From Pedobacter sp. FW305-3-2-15-E-R2A2 (GTDB taxonomy: Bacteria; Bacteroidota; Bacteroidia; Sphingobacteriales; Sphingobacteriaceae), in the NCBI RefSeq assembly GCF_038446955.1, contig NZ_CP151803.1:310001-374000 (forward strand): a stretch of DNA of 64,000 nucleotides. The letters run 5' to 3'. A program made the translations under genes and the position numbers. Positions 1 through 8,082 of the stretch are shown here, piece by piece. The notes beneath the pieces are model-generated. The model was not told the origin of the DNA, searched no databases, and worked only from the letters and a program-made list of their open reading frames with translations. How positions within the stretch are numbered: position 1 is the stretch's first letter; each line of letters opens with the position of its first letter.

Positions 1-343
1 GCTTTTTTCAAACTCAAATTTCTCTTTTGCAAAATTACACAATAGTTTGACCAAATTCAAAAACGTTATCTGTGATGAAGTGTCAGATTGTTAACATGAC
101 ATTTACATGGTTTTGTCGTTTTTGTGAAGTGTTTATGCTACTCCTGAGAATTATAAGCAAAATGCCTTAGCTACCGTTGTTTCTGTCGGTTTTGTTTTAA
201 TCTGTTGTTATTCTTTGATTTGCCGAGAAAGAGTTATTTATGTTTAGTATTTTGATTGTTATTGTTTTTAATTTAATGTTTTTGTGTCAAATATTGTTAA
301 TATTTCGAATATTCATATCTTTATTTAAAATTAAATTAAAATT
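1..343. other. AT-rich non-coding stretch at window start
   Basis: No supportable gene is seen here. The stretch is strongly AT-rich, especially the last 120 bases, and probably holds the promoter and leader of the lipoprotein gene that follows. The opening T-run could be the tail of a terminator lying outside the window. I could not fix a promoter with both elements. Confidence 0.5.
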
Positions 344-1615
344 ATGAATAAATATTTATCTTTTGTAGCGTTGTTGTTGCTGTTTTCATGTTCAAAGGAA
401 GCTTCTTTAGAGGAGAAATCTGCTTTAGTCAAAAAAGACGGAAATTCTATATCGTTAAGCGAAGCGATTTTGCAGATTAAGGCTTCCACTAAACAGTCTT
501 CATCTGGAATTGCACATTTGGGTGCCGGAAAATCAGTTAGCGTCGATTTAAGTTCATTAGCAACTGGCTGTTTTGATCGAAATGATGTTTCTGAGGTACA
601 GCTTTTGCGTACTCACGGAAGTGCTGCGATTATACAGCCGTATCATAATATGAATAATAAATTTGTAGCTATGTATGTAAGAAATGCTACAAATACCTTA
701 GCGGGGAGTGGATACGCTGTGAAGTATCCATTTAAGCATGGAGCAATATATACCATTTCAGTAAATGTTAAATATGATGCTTATGAGGTTGAAGGGGATA
801 AAGTTCAGTCTCCTAAGAGAAAGCCAATTCTTCAGGCGCAATTGTCAAATGATATCACAGAAAGTAATACAGGTTGCACAACATCCAGCCCCGTGAATTT
901 GAATAATTTTACAAATAATGGGATTGTGCATCAATTGCCTAACGACAATGGAAATATGGTTCATTCCTTCACTTTTACCCCAGATAAATGTTTTGACTAT
1001 TTACGTTTTAGTGCATTGCCTAACTCAGGTAATTCCGCAGGAGCAGTTTGGACTGGGGATCTTACAATTTTGGAAACGAAGGGGCTGGATATTATCGGTC
1101 CGGAGATGTTAAACACGAATCAGGAGTCTCTATACAAAGTAGAATATAACGGTTTTCCGATTAATTCTAATTTCAATTGGGCGGTTACAGGTGATTTACA
1201 GATCATTGGCAATGCTGTGGGGCCTAATGTACTGATTAAGGCAAGTAGTTTAAAGGGAGGAACTATTGTAGCGAGTTTAAATGGTTGCAATATATTGTCT
1301 AAGGTTATCGAAAATACGGAGATGGTCCTCCCTCATGTTCAAACGTATGGCCCGATGTATGGAGGTAGCCCATATAATTATAGTGTCAGTAATGTACCTA
1401 ATGCGACCAGTTTTACTTGGGAGGTAGGCCCTGGCGGGCAAATTTTAAGCGGTCAGGGTGATAGGACTGTTGTAATAATATTTGATCAGATTTCAGAAAA
1501 CACTTATGATAGAGATGTTTCCATTTCAGTTACGGCGCATGGTCCCTTTGGCTCATCTCCCCGGGCGACCAGTTATCAAACCATACGCGGATGTAATAGT
1601 TGCCCAATACAGTAA
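344..1615 (+). CDS. Lipoprotein with PKD-like domains, unknown function
   Basis: A 423-residue protein I do not recognise by name. The N-terminus is a lipoprotein signal: a short basic start, a Leu-rich core and a lipobox ending LLFSC, so Cys16 would be lipidated. Residues about 240-320 and 335-415 look like two PKD/Ig-type beta domains, with phrases such as FNWAVTGDLQI and FTWEVGPGGQI typical of the PKD-like modules of Bacteroidota surface proteins. The N-terminal half (70-240) is beta-rich with two short Cys-containing segments. An outer-membrane or surface-exposed lipoprotein is likely. It is monocistronic, with a strong terminator just after the stop. Confidence 0.75.
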   Translation: MNKYLSFVALLLLFSCSKEASLEEKSALVKKDGNSISLSEAILQIKASTKQSSSGIAHLGAGKSVSVDLSSLATGCFDRNDVSEVQLLRTHGSAAIIQPYHNMNNKFVAMYVRNATNTLAGSGYAVKYPFKHGAIYTISVNVKYDAYEVEGDKVQSPKRKPILQAQLSNDITESNTGCTTSSPVNLNNFTNNGIVHQLPNDNGNMVHSFTFTPDKCFDYLRFSALPNSGNSAGAVWTGDLTILETKGLDIIGPEMLNTNQESLYKVEYNGFPINSNFNWAVTGDLQIIGNAVGPNVLIKASSLKGGTIVASLNGCNILSKVIENTEMVLPHVQTYGPMYGGSPYNYSVSNVPNATSFTWEVGPGGQILSGQGDRTVVIIFDQISENTYDRDVSISVTAHGPFGSSPRATSYQTIRGCNSCPIQ

Positions 1616-1618
1616 AAT

Positions 1619-1650
1619 AAAAAAGCCTTTCATTTTGAAAGGCTTTTTTA
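1619..1650 (+). terminator. Rho-independent terminator
   Basis: A 13-bp perfect stem built on AAAAAGCCTTTCA with a 3-base loop and a T-run, 4 bases after the lipoprotein stop. It has A-rich and T-rich flanks, so it could also work in the other direction. Confidence 0.85.
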
Positions 1651-1917
1651 TGCAAAGCAGGTTTTCGTATTAAACGAAAGACACTATTCTATGAACCTGC
1701 TTCCGGTACTCTCCGAAAATACCACCAGCAGGTCATATCCGTTAATCCATTCTTTCATGTGTTCAGAGATATTAAGGTCCTTAAAGCAGTTGTATCCGGC
1801 AACGCGGGTGATGATGAAGGACATTGGGGATATAAAACGTGTTTTGTCTATCATGAACTGGACGCATCACCAATGGAAAGCAAACTAAGGGACCTGAACC
1901 TAAAATTTTATGAGTAA
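1651..1917 (+). pseudogene. Orphan coding-like remnant without a start
   Basis: The frame with codons beginning at 1651 stays open through about 88 codons to a TAA at 1915-1917. It reads like real protein (for example HVFRDIKVLKAVVSG, GHWGYKTCFVYHELD, KLRDLNLKFYE). It has no start codon before an internal ATG near the end, and its upstream part runs out of the preceding terminator. The most likely reading is the 3' end of a gene whose 5' part was lost. I do not recognise the family. It overlaps the tail of the opposite-strand gene by 18 bases. A competing ATG-started frame over 1691-1888 is less protein-like. Chance remains possible. Confidence 0.35.
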
Positions 1918-2670
1918 TTTTTCAGAATTAAGCTGTCCATTGCTATAGTATTCAAAAAACCAATCTCCATTCTTTTTAAGTACGATGCCGTTAGAAATAC
2001 CGTTCTCTGCAATAAAATAGTCCTGTACTGAGGTTTTAAGCAGAGTTAGAACTTTTTTTGGTGTGGTATCTATCAGTTGAAATCCGTTCGCAGTTGGTTG
2101 GGCATATAGCGTTCCTGCGGCTTGGGTTGTGGCTACTGCCAGCGCTTCTTTTGCAACGGGGATAGATTCTGCGGCTTGTTTTACAGCAGGGGCGACTGTT
2201 GTGGCAACCACTGCCTTTTGCTGAGCCGGAGCATTTGTTGATCCGTTGTAGGCATACTCAGTCTCTGTCAAAGAAGTAAATGCATCTCTTAATGCAAGAT
2301 TATAAGATGTTTTAAACTCTTTCTCTCTGCTTTTTCCTTCTTTGCTTTTAAAAACAATATTCCCTTGACAATCCTTTAGCAAAAGGCTGAGGTTGGTGGT
2401 GAACATTCCATTCTTTTCTAATATATCGGTAGTCAGTGCAGTACATTTATTATTGGCAATTTCAGCGGGTAGCTCCGCGTTGTCAAAATATACAGTGAAT
2501 CCTTTTTCTTCTAAGAGCAATTTGGTCAGTGTGTTCAATCTATATTGATCATTCTGCTTAAGAAAGTTGAACTTTTCAGGTACTAGAACATATTTATAGT
2601 TATTAATCGTATTCTGGGCAAAGCCTGAAAAGGGGAGCACTAAAATGAGTAATAAAAGGTACTTTTTCAT
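1900..2670 (-). CDS. Exported protein of unknown function
   Basis: 256 residues with a clear Sec signal peptide (MKKYLLLLILVLPFSGFA, cleavage before Gln19). Residues 25-135 look like one alpha/beta domain. Residues 145-190 form an Ala/Val/Gln-rich low-complexity linker. A small C-terminal domain (195-256) ends in WFFEYYSNGQLNSEKLLIKF. No catalytic motif stands out, and a periplasmic location is inferred. It is transcribed alone, facing the orphan remnant at its 3' end and a decayed gene upstream. This resembles conserved hypothetical proteins of Sphingobacteriaceae, but I cannot give it a role. Confidence 0.75.
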   Translation of the reverse strand: MKKYLLLLILVLPFSGFAQNTINNYKYVLVPEKFNFLKQNDQYRLNTLTKLLLEEKGFTVYFDNAELPAEIANNKCTALTTDILEKNGMFTTNLSLLLKDCQGNIVFKSKEGKSREKEFKTSYNLALRDAFTSLTETEYAYNGSTNAPAQQKAVVATTVAPAVKQAAESIPVAKEALAVATTQAAGTLYAQPTANGFQLIDTTPKKVLTLLKTSVQDYFIAENGISNGIVLKKNGDWFFEYYSNGQLNSEKLLIKF

Positions 2671-2779
2671 ATTAAATTATTCTAAATCAGTTAATGAGTA
2701 TCATTTATAGCTGCCACAAATGATCGTAGCACTATCTGAGGTATAAATATAGTTTTTTATTGCTTTAAGGATATACTTT

Positions 2780-3140
2780 TCAATTTTTTAACGCCGACCT
2801 AAGTGTTGGCTGTTTGACAGCGGTTCTCTTCCATTCTTCGAACTTCGCCCTCAGGCCCTTAACCGCATTCATTGTTTCGCCCTGTTGATTGAAAATGAGG
2901 TTAATTCCCCGCGCTTTTCTGTCACCACAGCGTTTATCACCCCCATATTCGGCCTGCTTCTAAAGCGAGTATCAACACATCCTGTATGTTCAAGGATACC
3001 TTTCTTGCGGTGATACATCAGCAAAGGTCATTTGAAGCCCTTTGTTCGGCGCATTTTTATTGCTCATGCCCTGTACGACAATTGCACCTTTGCCAGGAAC
3101 AATCGCGCCAATGCCATAGACACTAAAGTTTACAACACAT
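2780..3140 (-). pseudogene. Decayed DUF1028-family gene
   Basis: On the minus strand, fragments of one protein are spread over two frames. Near the upstream end one frame reads VYGIGAIVPGKGAIVVQGMS followed by NKNAPNKGLQMTFADVSPQE and then hits a stop. Further on come VLILALEAG and, after a one-base shift, EYGGDKRCGDRKARGINLIF and NQQGETMNAVKGLRAKFEEW, ending at a TGA at 2780-2782. These segments match, in order, what I know of DUF1028 proteins (Ntn-hydrolase-like, function uncertain). The signal peptide and the middle of the domain (about 50 residues) are missing, so there are at least one deletion, one frameshift and one in-frame stop. No intact copy lies in this window. Confidence 0.75.
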
Positions 3141-3213
3141 TTTAGATCTTTCAAGAACAATTTATATGAAACAAACTAAATATTTAGTTATATTAGATGT
3201 AAACCTAAATACA

Positions 3214-5127
3214 ATGAAAAAACTTTGTTTAGTACTGCTACTACCAATGGCGATATCTGTTTCATCATTTGCCCAAACGGTTACATTTCTGCCTCCTAAG
3301 CCGGAGCAAGGGAAACCTTTAAAATTTGTTTACGACCCTAAAGGAGGCAGTTTATATCAACTCCCTAATTTAGCTTGCAACGTTAAAGCCCTTTCAAGCC
3401 CTGGTTTTCAGTCTAACATTCCTGTTAAACTCACAAAGGTAGGAGCTGTTTATGAGGGGGAATTTACGCCAAAAGATTCTACCAACCTGGCAGTACTGAT
3501 GTTTAGTGCAGGTGATGTCAAGGATGATCATCCGTCTGGCTATTACACCAAATTTTACAAGAATGGCAGAGCAACTCCGATGAGCATATTTTTAGAAGGA
3601 TATATATCTACCGGTTCTGAGAGAGCTTTTGCAAAGATCAAAACAGATTTGCCGAAGGCTTTGATGTTTTATAAACAGGCATTCGATGCAGATCCAGAGC
3701 TAAAAGAAACGTACTTCAACAAGTATCTGTTTTTCTCCTTTAGTTTAGATAAAGTTAAAGGAGAAAAACAAATTCTTGAAACTATCACACTTTACAACAA
3801 GCTCAGCCCTTCAGAAAACACCTTAACCAAAACTGCGGAACTATATGCCATCATTAAAAATAAAAAAGCGACAGATTCAGTTTATCAGTTAATTAAAACT
3901 AAGTACCCAAGAGGACGCTATGCATTAAGTTCAAGTCTGGCTGAGATAAGGGCCCTCAAAAAGGCTGATGATAAAGAGAAAAGACTGAATGAGGTATTGA
4001 CAGAATTTAATCTGGATATTAATAAAGACGCTGACGCCGCGAAAGTCGCCCCGGTTTTTTCTGGTATGGGAATAGCATTTCTTATGGTGAACAATTATCA
4101 GAAGGTTGAGTTTTATATTGACAAAATCGAATCTAAGCTGATGCGTGCTGCTTTGTACTCTTCATTTTGTAGGAATAAAGAAACAATAAAGAGCAATTTG
4201 CCATTCTACGCCAAAATTTCTAAAACATCTCTGGAGCTTGTGGAAAAGGCGAAACAAGAGGAAGAACCGGCATTCTATAATTCCAGGGCAGAGTATTTGA
4301 ACTATTTAACTAGCAATTATATCATGTATGGAGCTGTATATGCAGGGGTGTTGGATGTGATGGGGAAAGATGCCGAAGCTTTGGCTTTAATGGAAGACGT
4401 GGTCACTAAAGATGACTTCTCGAGTTTGGCAACGAATATGAGTTATGTTGAGTTATTGGTAAAGAATGGTAAAAACAACGAGGCTAAAGCTTATGCCGAG
4501 CGGATGGTAAGAGCGGGACAAACAAATGAAAAGCTGGAAAAAATACTAAAATCTCTATATGCAGAAAATGTAAACTTCGCGTCCCGTTATGGAGATCTGG
4601 AAAAGAAAGCAGACAGTACGCGAAATGCAGATTTTGTGAAAAAAATGATCAATATTCCGGCGCCAACATTTACCTTAAAGAACTTGAAGGGTGAAGCGGT
4701 AGACTTAGCCGCACTAAAAGGTAAAACAGTCATTATTGATTATTGGGCAACCTGGTGCGGCCCTTGTATCCAGTCCTTCCCCGGGATGCAAATGGCTGTA
4801 GAAAAATATAAGAATGATCCAAATGTGGTTTTCCTATTCATCAACACCTTTCAAAAGGAGGAAAACAGAGAAGAAGTAGTCAAAGACTGGATGTTAGCCA
4901 ATCCAAAATATACGTTTAATGTTTTGCTCGACAACAAAAAAACTGAAGATCCAGAACAATTTGAGGTTGTTAACAAATATAAAGTCACCGGAATTCCTAC
5001 TAAATTTATTATAGATGCTAATGGAAATATCCGATTTAAAATTGCTGGCTTTGATGGTACGCCTGAAGCGACAGTAAAAGAGCTGGATATCATGATTGAT
5101 CTCGCAAAAGCTAGAGTTGGAAAGTAA
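3214..5127 (+). CDS. TlpA-like thioredoxin-fold protein with long helical N-terminus
   Basis: The start at 3214 is preferred because it gives a proper signal peptide (MKKLCLVLLLPMAISVSSFA). An upstream in-frame ATG at 3166 would add 16 residues before it. The mature 637-residue form has a beta-rich segment (20-115), a long helical, TPR-like middle (120-475) and a C-terminal TlpA/AhpC-type thioredoxin domain (485-637) with WATWCGPC, Cys515 and Cys518. Such proteins act as periplasmic thiol-disulfide reductases, often in cytochrome maturation or redox repair. The target here is unknown. The cis-Pro region near the end (VTGIPTKFIID) is also intact. It is a single-gene unit followed by a strong terminator. 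Confidence 0.85.
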   Translation: MKKLCLVLLLPMAISVSSFAQTVTFLPPKPEQGKPLKFVYDPKGGSLYQLPNLACNVKALSSPGFQSNIPVKLTKVGAVYEGEFTPKDSTNLAVLMFSAGDVKDDHPSGYYTKFYKNGRATPMSIFLEGYISTGSERAFAKIKTDLPKALMFYKQAFDADPELKETYFNKYLFFSFSLDKVKGEKQILETITLYNKLSPSENTLTKTAELYAIIKNKKATDSVYQLIKTKYPRGRYALSSSLAEIRALKKADDKEKRLNEVLTEFNLDINKDADAAKVAPVFSGMGIAFLMVNNYQKVEFYIDKIESKLMRAALYSSFCRNKETIKSNLPFYAKISKTSLELVEKAKQEEEPAFYNSRAEYLNYLTSNYIMYGAVYAGVLDVMGKDAEALALMEDVVTKDDFSSLATNMSYVELLVKNGKNNEAKAYAERMVRAGQTNEKLEKILKSLYAENVNFASRYGDLEKKADSTRNADFVKKMINIPAPTFTLKNLKGEAVDLAALKGKTVIIDYWATWCGPCIQSFPGMQMAVEKYKNDPNVVFLFINTFQKEENREEVVKDWMLANPKYTFNVLLDNKKTEDPEQFEVVNKYKVTGIPTKFIIDANGNIRFKIAGFDGTPEATVKELDIMIDLAKARVGK

Positions 5128-5167
5128 GTATAATCTGGACGCAGCTTGGAACGGTTTCTTAAAAACA

Positions 5168-5200
5168 AAAAAGCCTTTCAGTTTTACTGAAAGGCTTTTT
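5168..5200. terminator. Bidirectional terminator between TlpA-like gene and tRNA-Asn
   Basis: A 14-bp perfect stem (arm AAAAAGCCTTTCAG) with a 5-base loop and A/T flanks on both sides. It ends the plus-strand gene and also sits 8 bases after the 3' end of the minus-strand tRNA, so it probably serves both. The stem sequence nearly repeats the terminator at 1619. Confidence 0.85.
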
Positions 5201-5208
5201 GCTATTTG

Positions 5209-5282
5209 CTCCCGAGACTGGGCTCGAACCAGTGACCCTCTGATTAACAGTCAGATGCTCTAACCAGCTGAGCTACTCGGGA
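5209..5282 (-). tRNA. tRNA-Asn (anticodon GTT)
   Basis: A complete cloverleaf can be read on the minus strand: acceptor TCCCGAG/CTCGGGA, D arm with GCTCAGCTGGTTAGAGC, anticodon stem TCTGA/TCAGA around loop CTGTTAA (anticodon GTT), variable loop of 5, and T arm with GGTTCGAGCC. The discriminator base is G, as usual for Asn. The length is 74. The 3' CCA is not encoded and would be added afterwards. Confidence 0.97.
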
Positions 5283-5541
5283 ATCCTTCGATTTGAAGAA
5301 ATCTGGTTTTGTAAACAAAAAAAGATCCTCTTTTTTCGGAGTGCAATATTAGAGATTCTGTTTCAATTTTAAAAGAGCTCCGACCAGTTTTTTTGAAACT
5401 TTTTTTTAAGCGCTTATACCTGTGTGGATTAAATATCAAAAAAAGCAGTTTTAATGAAGGTAAAGCGCTCCGCCTACCTGATGAAATCATCAAACTCTAA
5501 GTAATTTAAAGGTAAAATCGAATCCGCATCTCATCTATTTC
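5283..5541. other. Non-coding stretch upstream of tRNA-Asn
   Basis: No gene is supported. A minus-strand open frame at 5260-5493 runs into the tRNA and has no protein-like character. The stretch should hold the tRNA promoter (minus strand), which I could not define. Confidence 0.4.
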
Positions 5542-5572
5542 TTTGATGCTAAAGACTTGTACTGTACATTTG
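5542..5572 (+). promoter_or_regulatory. Bacteroidota-type promoter of the bacilliredoxin gene
   Basis: TTTG at 5542-5545, a 19-base spacer, and TACATTTG at 5565-5572, an exact match to the TAnnTTTG -7 element. It predicts transcription from about 5576 and a 25-base leader to the ATG at 5602. It also argues against the longer reading frame that starts at 5557. Confidence 0.7.
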
Positions 5573-5601
5573 TATGGATTAAAGAATTAAAAATAGAAAA
5601 T

Positions 5602-6012
5602 ATGTATCCTGAATATTTAGTAGAACCTATGCGTGCAGAACTTACTAAAGTAGGTTTTGAGGAGTTGAAATCTGCAGCTGATGTGGATAGTGCCATCACT
5701 GGCGAAGGGACTGTATTTGTAGTAGTAAACTCTGTTTGTGGTTGTGCGGCAGCAAATGCACGCCCTGCAGCAAGGTTAGCAGCAGCAAATGAAAAACATC
5801 CTGATAAACTGGTAACCGTATTTGCAGGTATGGAAAAAGAAGCTGTGGACAGAGCAAGAGGTTACATGTTGCCTTTTCCTCCATCTTCGCCATCTATGGC
5901 TTTGTTTAAAGATGGTAAGTTAGTTCACATGATTGAACGTCATCAAATTGAAGGCAGACCTGCACAAATGATTGCTGATAGCTTAATCGGCGCTTTTGAG
6001 CAATACTGCTAA
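5602..6012 (+). CDS. Bacilliredoxin, BrxA/BrxB (YphP/YqiW) family
   Basis: 136 residues starting MYPEYLVEPMR, the usual N-terminus of this family. It has a thioredoxin-like fold with the characteristic CGC motif (Cys46-Gly-Cys48) in VNSVCGCAAANARPA, followed by the MLPFPPSSPS segment. Family members remove bacillithiol from, or reduce disulfides in, cytosolic proteins after oxidative stress. Whether this species makes bacillithiol is not shown here. The start at 5602 is chosen over 5557 because of the family N-terminus and the promoter inside the longer frame. The C-terminal Cys136 is an extra feature. It is a single gene with its own promoter and terminator. Confidence 0.92.
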   Translation: MYPEYLVEPMRAELTKVGFEELKSAADVDSAITGEGTVFVVVNSVCGCAAANARPAARLAAANEKHPDKLVTVFAGMEKEAVDRARGYMLPFPPSSPSMALFKDGKLVHMIERHQIEGRPAQMIADSLIGAFEQYC

Positions 6013-6029
6013 TCATACAAAAATATCTT

Positions 6030-6068
6030 AAAAAGGGTCTGGTTAAATAATTAATCAGACCCTTTTTT
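6030..6068 (+). terminator. Rho-independent terminator
   Basis: A stem of about 17 bp (arm AAAAAGGGTCTGGTTAA, one G-U pair) with a 4-base loop and a T-run. It ends the bacilliredoxin transcript. Confidence 0.85.
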
Positions 6069-6200
6069 ATAAAGACCTTCCTGGTCTTTGCGCGCTATAT
6101 TTCAATTTTCTTCTGAGTAAATATTTAAGGTAATTTCCTCTTGGGATGCCGCCGGGGCAAGTCTGTATTGACTCCACGCTTACTCCATAGTCAGTACAAA

Positions 6201-6271
6201 GTGAGTCCACCTTTTTTCCGTAAAAACGTGGACTCACCGTGGACTCACTGTGGACTTACTGTGGACTCAGT
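6201..6271. repeat. Four 11-bp tandem repeats with an inverted copy
   Basis: Four consecutive 11-mers of consensus GTGGACTCACT start at 6228, 6239, 6250 and 6261, differing by one or two bases. The reverse complement GTGAGTCCAC lies at 6201-6210, and a further partial inverted copy (GACTCCAC) lies just before 6181. The direct and inverted copies could form alternative hairpins. The repeats lie in a 280-base gap between convergent genes. An open frame across it (6141-6353) does not look like protein. Confidence 0.8.
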
Positions 6272-6349
6272 ACGAAGCCATATCAGCGGAGGTCAGGACC
6301 GATCCCAGCCTCATCCAAAAATGAATACAGAATTAATTAAAAGGAAATG

Positions 6350-7150
6350 TTAGAAATCTTTATTGAGCAATTTCTCCAGTTCTCCAAAGGAAACGTTCAT
6401 GCGTACACGACCCTGTTTGGCATAAGCAATTTCTCCGGTTTCTTCAGAGATGATCACTGCAACTGCGTCGGTAGTTTCAGAAACCCCGATACCTGCCCTG
6501 TGGCGCAAGCCAAACTGAGGAGGGAGTTTATCGTTGTCTGTTAATGGAAGGATACAACTTGCACTTTTGATTTTATTCTCCGCAATCACTACGGCACCAT
6601 CATGAAGCGGGCTATATTTTTGAAAAATGCTTTCCAGTAATCTTTTAGATATTTTAGAATCGATGATCTCACAGCTATTCGCAAAAAGCTGGTCGTCATA
6701 AAACTTGACAAATACAATCAGGGCCCCGGTGCGTGACTTCTTCATGCTTTTACAAGCATCAATAATTGGCTTGATCCGAACAAGGTTATCCCGCTCAATG
6801 TTCTTACTTCCGAAGAGGTAACCCCACCAGGCTTTATTCTGCTGGAGAAAGGTGTTTTTCCCAATCATCAGTAAAAAACGCCGGATCTCCGGCTGGAAAA
6901 TCACAATGAGGGCAATGATCCCCACACTCATGAATTTATTGATAATGGTAGACAACAAACGCATATTCAACTGGTCTACTGCAAACCAGATAATCAGGAT
7001 GATCAGCATACCCAGCAATAGATTTACAGCAAGGGTATTCTTGATCAGGTTATAGATATAGTAAATGAGCAGGGCAACAAAAATGATGTCTGCTACATCT
7101 GTTAATGATACTTTTAGAAAATCGAAATCAAATCCTTTCATTATCGCCAA
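6350..7150 (-). CDS. cdaA: Diadenylate cyclase CdaA
   Basis: 266 residues. The N-terminus has three membrane segments within about residues 15-100 (for example IIFVALLIYYIYNLI and LLGMLIILIIWFAV), followed by a cytoplasmic DAC domain. The catalytic motifs are present: DGAVVI near residue 184 and RHRAGIGVSE near 217. It makes c-di-AMP from two ATP at the membrane, a second messenger for turgor, potassium and wall homeostasis. It lies 18 bases after folP on the same strand, a pairing common in Bacteroidota, so it is probably co-transcribed. Start choice: the first ATG gives MAIMKGFDF. MKGFDF three codons later is an alternative. Confidence 0.95.
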   Translation of the reverse strand: MAIMKGFDFDFLKVSLTDVADIIFVALLIYYIYNLIKNTLAVNLLLGMLIILIIWFAVDQLNMRLLSTIINKFMSVGIIALIVIFQPEIRRFLLMIGKNTFLQQNKAWWGYLFGSKNIERDNLVRIKPIIDACKSMKKSRTGALIVFVKFYDDQLFANSCEIIDSKISKRLLESIFQKYSPLHDGAVVIAENKIKSASCILPLTDNDKLPPQFGLRHRAGIGVSETTDAVAVIISEETGEIAYAKQGRVRMNVSFGELEKLLNKDF

Positions 7151-7168
7151 GTTAGGTATTTTTTGAGA

Positions 7169-8026
7169 TTAATGTGACCTGGTCTTTTCCACCAAAGCGA
7201 TACATTCTGCCGCTGCCTTAACGTCATGAACCCTTAATATATCTGCTCCTTTCATTAATGCGATGGTATTTAACACCGAAGTGCCATTGAGTGCTTCTGC
7301 CGGGCCGCCGCCTAAAAATTTATAAATCATTGATTTTCTAGAGAAACCAACCAATACGGGCAATTCGAAAACATCGAGATCTTCCATTTGGTGTAACAAC
7401 TGATAATTTTCATCGGTTGTCTTTGCAAAGCCAAATCCAGGGTCGAGGATGACGTCTTTGGCGCCTAATTTATGAAGCTCAGCAACCCTTGAAGAGAAAT
7501 AATCTACCAGGTCTAAGCCAATGTTGGTATAACCCGTTTGTTGCTGCATCGTCTGAGGGGTTCCCCTCATGTGCATCAGAATGTAAGGAACTTGTAAATC
7601 TGCAATGGTCTGGAACATGGCTTCATCCATTCCTCCTCCTGCAATGTCATTGATCAGGTGAGCCCCCGCTTCAATACTTTCTTTAGCCACCTTTGCGCGA
7701 AAGGTATCTATGGAAAGCCAGGCTTCAGGGAATTCCTTGCTGAGCAATTCTACAATGGGCACAATACGGTTTAGCTCTTCATCCGTACTGACCTCGGCCG
7801 CGCCGGGACGGGAAGAATAGGCCCCGATATCGATATACTTAGCACCCTCATTTAGAAAAGTTTCCGTTCGCTTTAAGGCATCATCGGCAGTGCCAACCCT
7901 GCTGTTGTTATAAAATGAATCCGGGGTAAGGTTCAGGATTGCCATCACGGCCGGCCGACCTAAATCTGCCAGCTTACCTTTTAGGTTTAGTGTGGTCTTT
8001 CGGTTTAAAAATGTATCTTTAGCCAT
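7169..8026 (-). CDS. folP: Dihydropteroate synthase
   Basis: 285 residues from the ATG at 8026 (MAKDTFLNRKT). It has the classic TIM-barrel signatures AILNLTPDSFYN (pterin site), IDIGAYSSRPGA (loop 2), LINDIAGG and DPGFGFAKT, with the pterin-binding VLVGFSRKSM near 230. It condenses p-aminobenzoate with dihydropterin pyrophosphate in folate synthesis and is the sulfonamide target. A start four codons upstream (8038) is possible, but an exact -7 element overlaps it, favouring 8026. First gene of a folP-cdaA unit, divergent from the DUF1599 gene. Confidence 0.96.
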   Translation of the reverse strand: MAKDTFLNRKTTLNLKGKLADLGRPAVMAILNLTPDSFYNNSRVGTADDALKRTETFLNEGAKYIDIGAYSSRPGAAEVSTDEELNRIVPIVELLSKEFPEAWLSIDTFRAKVAKESIEAGAHLINDIAGGGMDEAMFQTIADLQVPYILMHMRGTPQTMQQQTGYTNIGLDLVDYFSSRVAELHKLGAKDVILDPGFGFAKTTDENYQLLHQMEDLDVFELPVLVGFSRKSMIYKFLGGGPAEALNGTSVLNTIALMKGADILRVHDVKAAAECIALVEKTRSH

Positions 8027-8035
8027 CGTATAATA

Positions 8036-8043
8036 CAAAAATA
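8036..8043 (-). promoter_or_regulatory. -7 element of the folP-cdaA promoter
   Basis: Reads TATTTTTG on the minus strand, an exact TAnnTTTG. Transcription would start around 8032, six bases before the folP ATG, giving a very short leader. No good TTTG -33 box is seen 19-21 bases upstream, so the call rests on the -7 element. Confidence 0.45.
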
Positions 8044-8082
8044 CGGTATTTAAATAGCTTTAAACTAAATATTTTAATTGTT

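Noticed and set aside
5260..5493. 77-codon minus-strand open frame overlapping tRNA-Asn
   Set aside because: It runs into the tRNA and has Lys/Phe-rich composition from the flanking AT-rich DNA.
6141..6353. 70-codon plus-strand open frame
   Set aside because: It is largely made of the 11-bp repeat array and has no protein-like composition.
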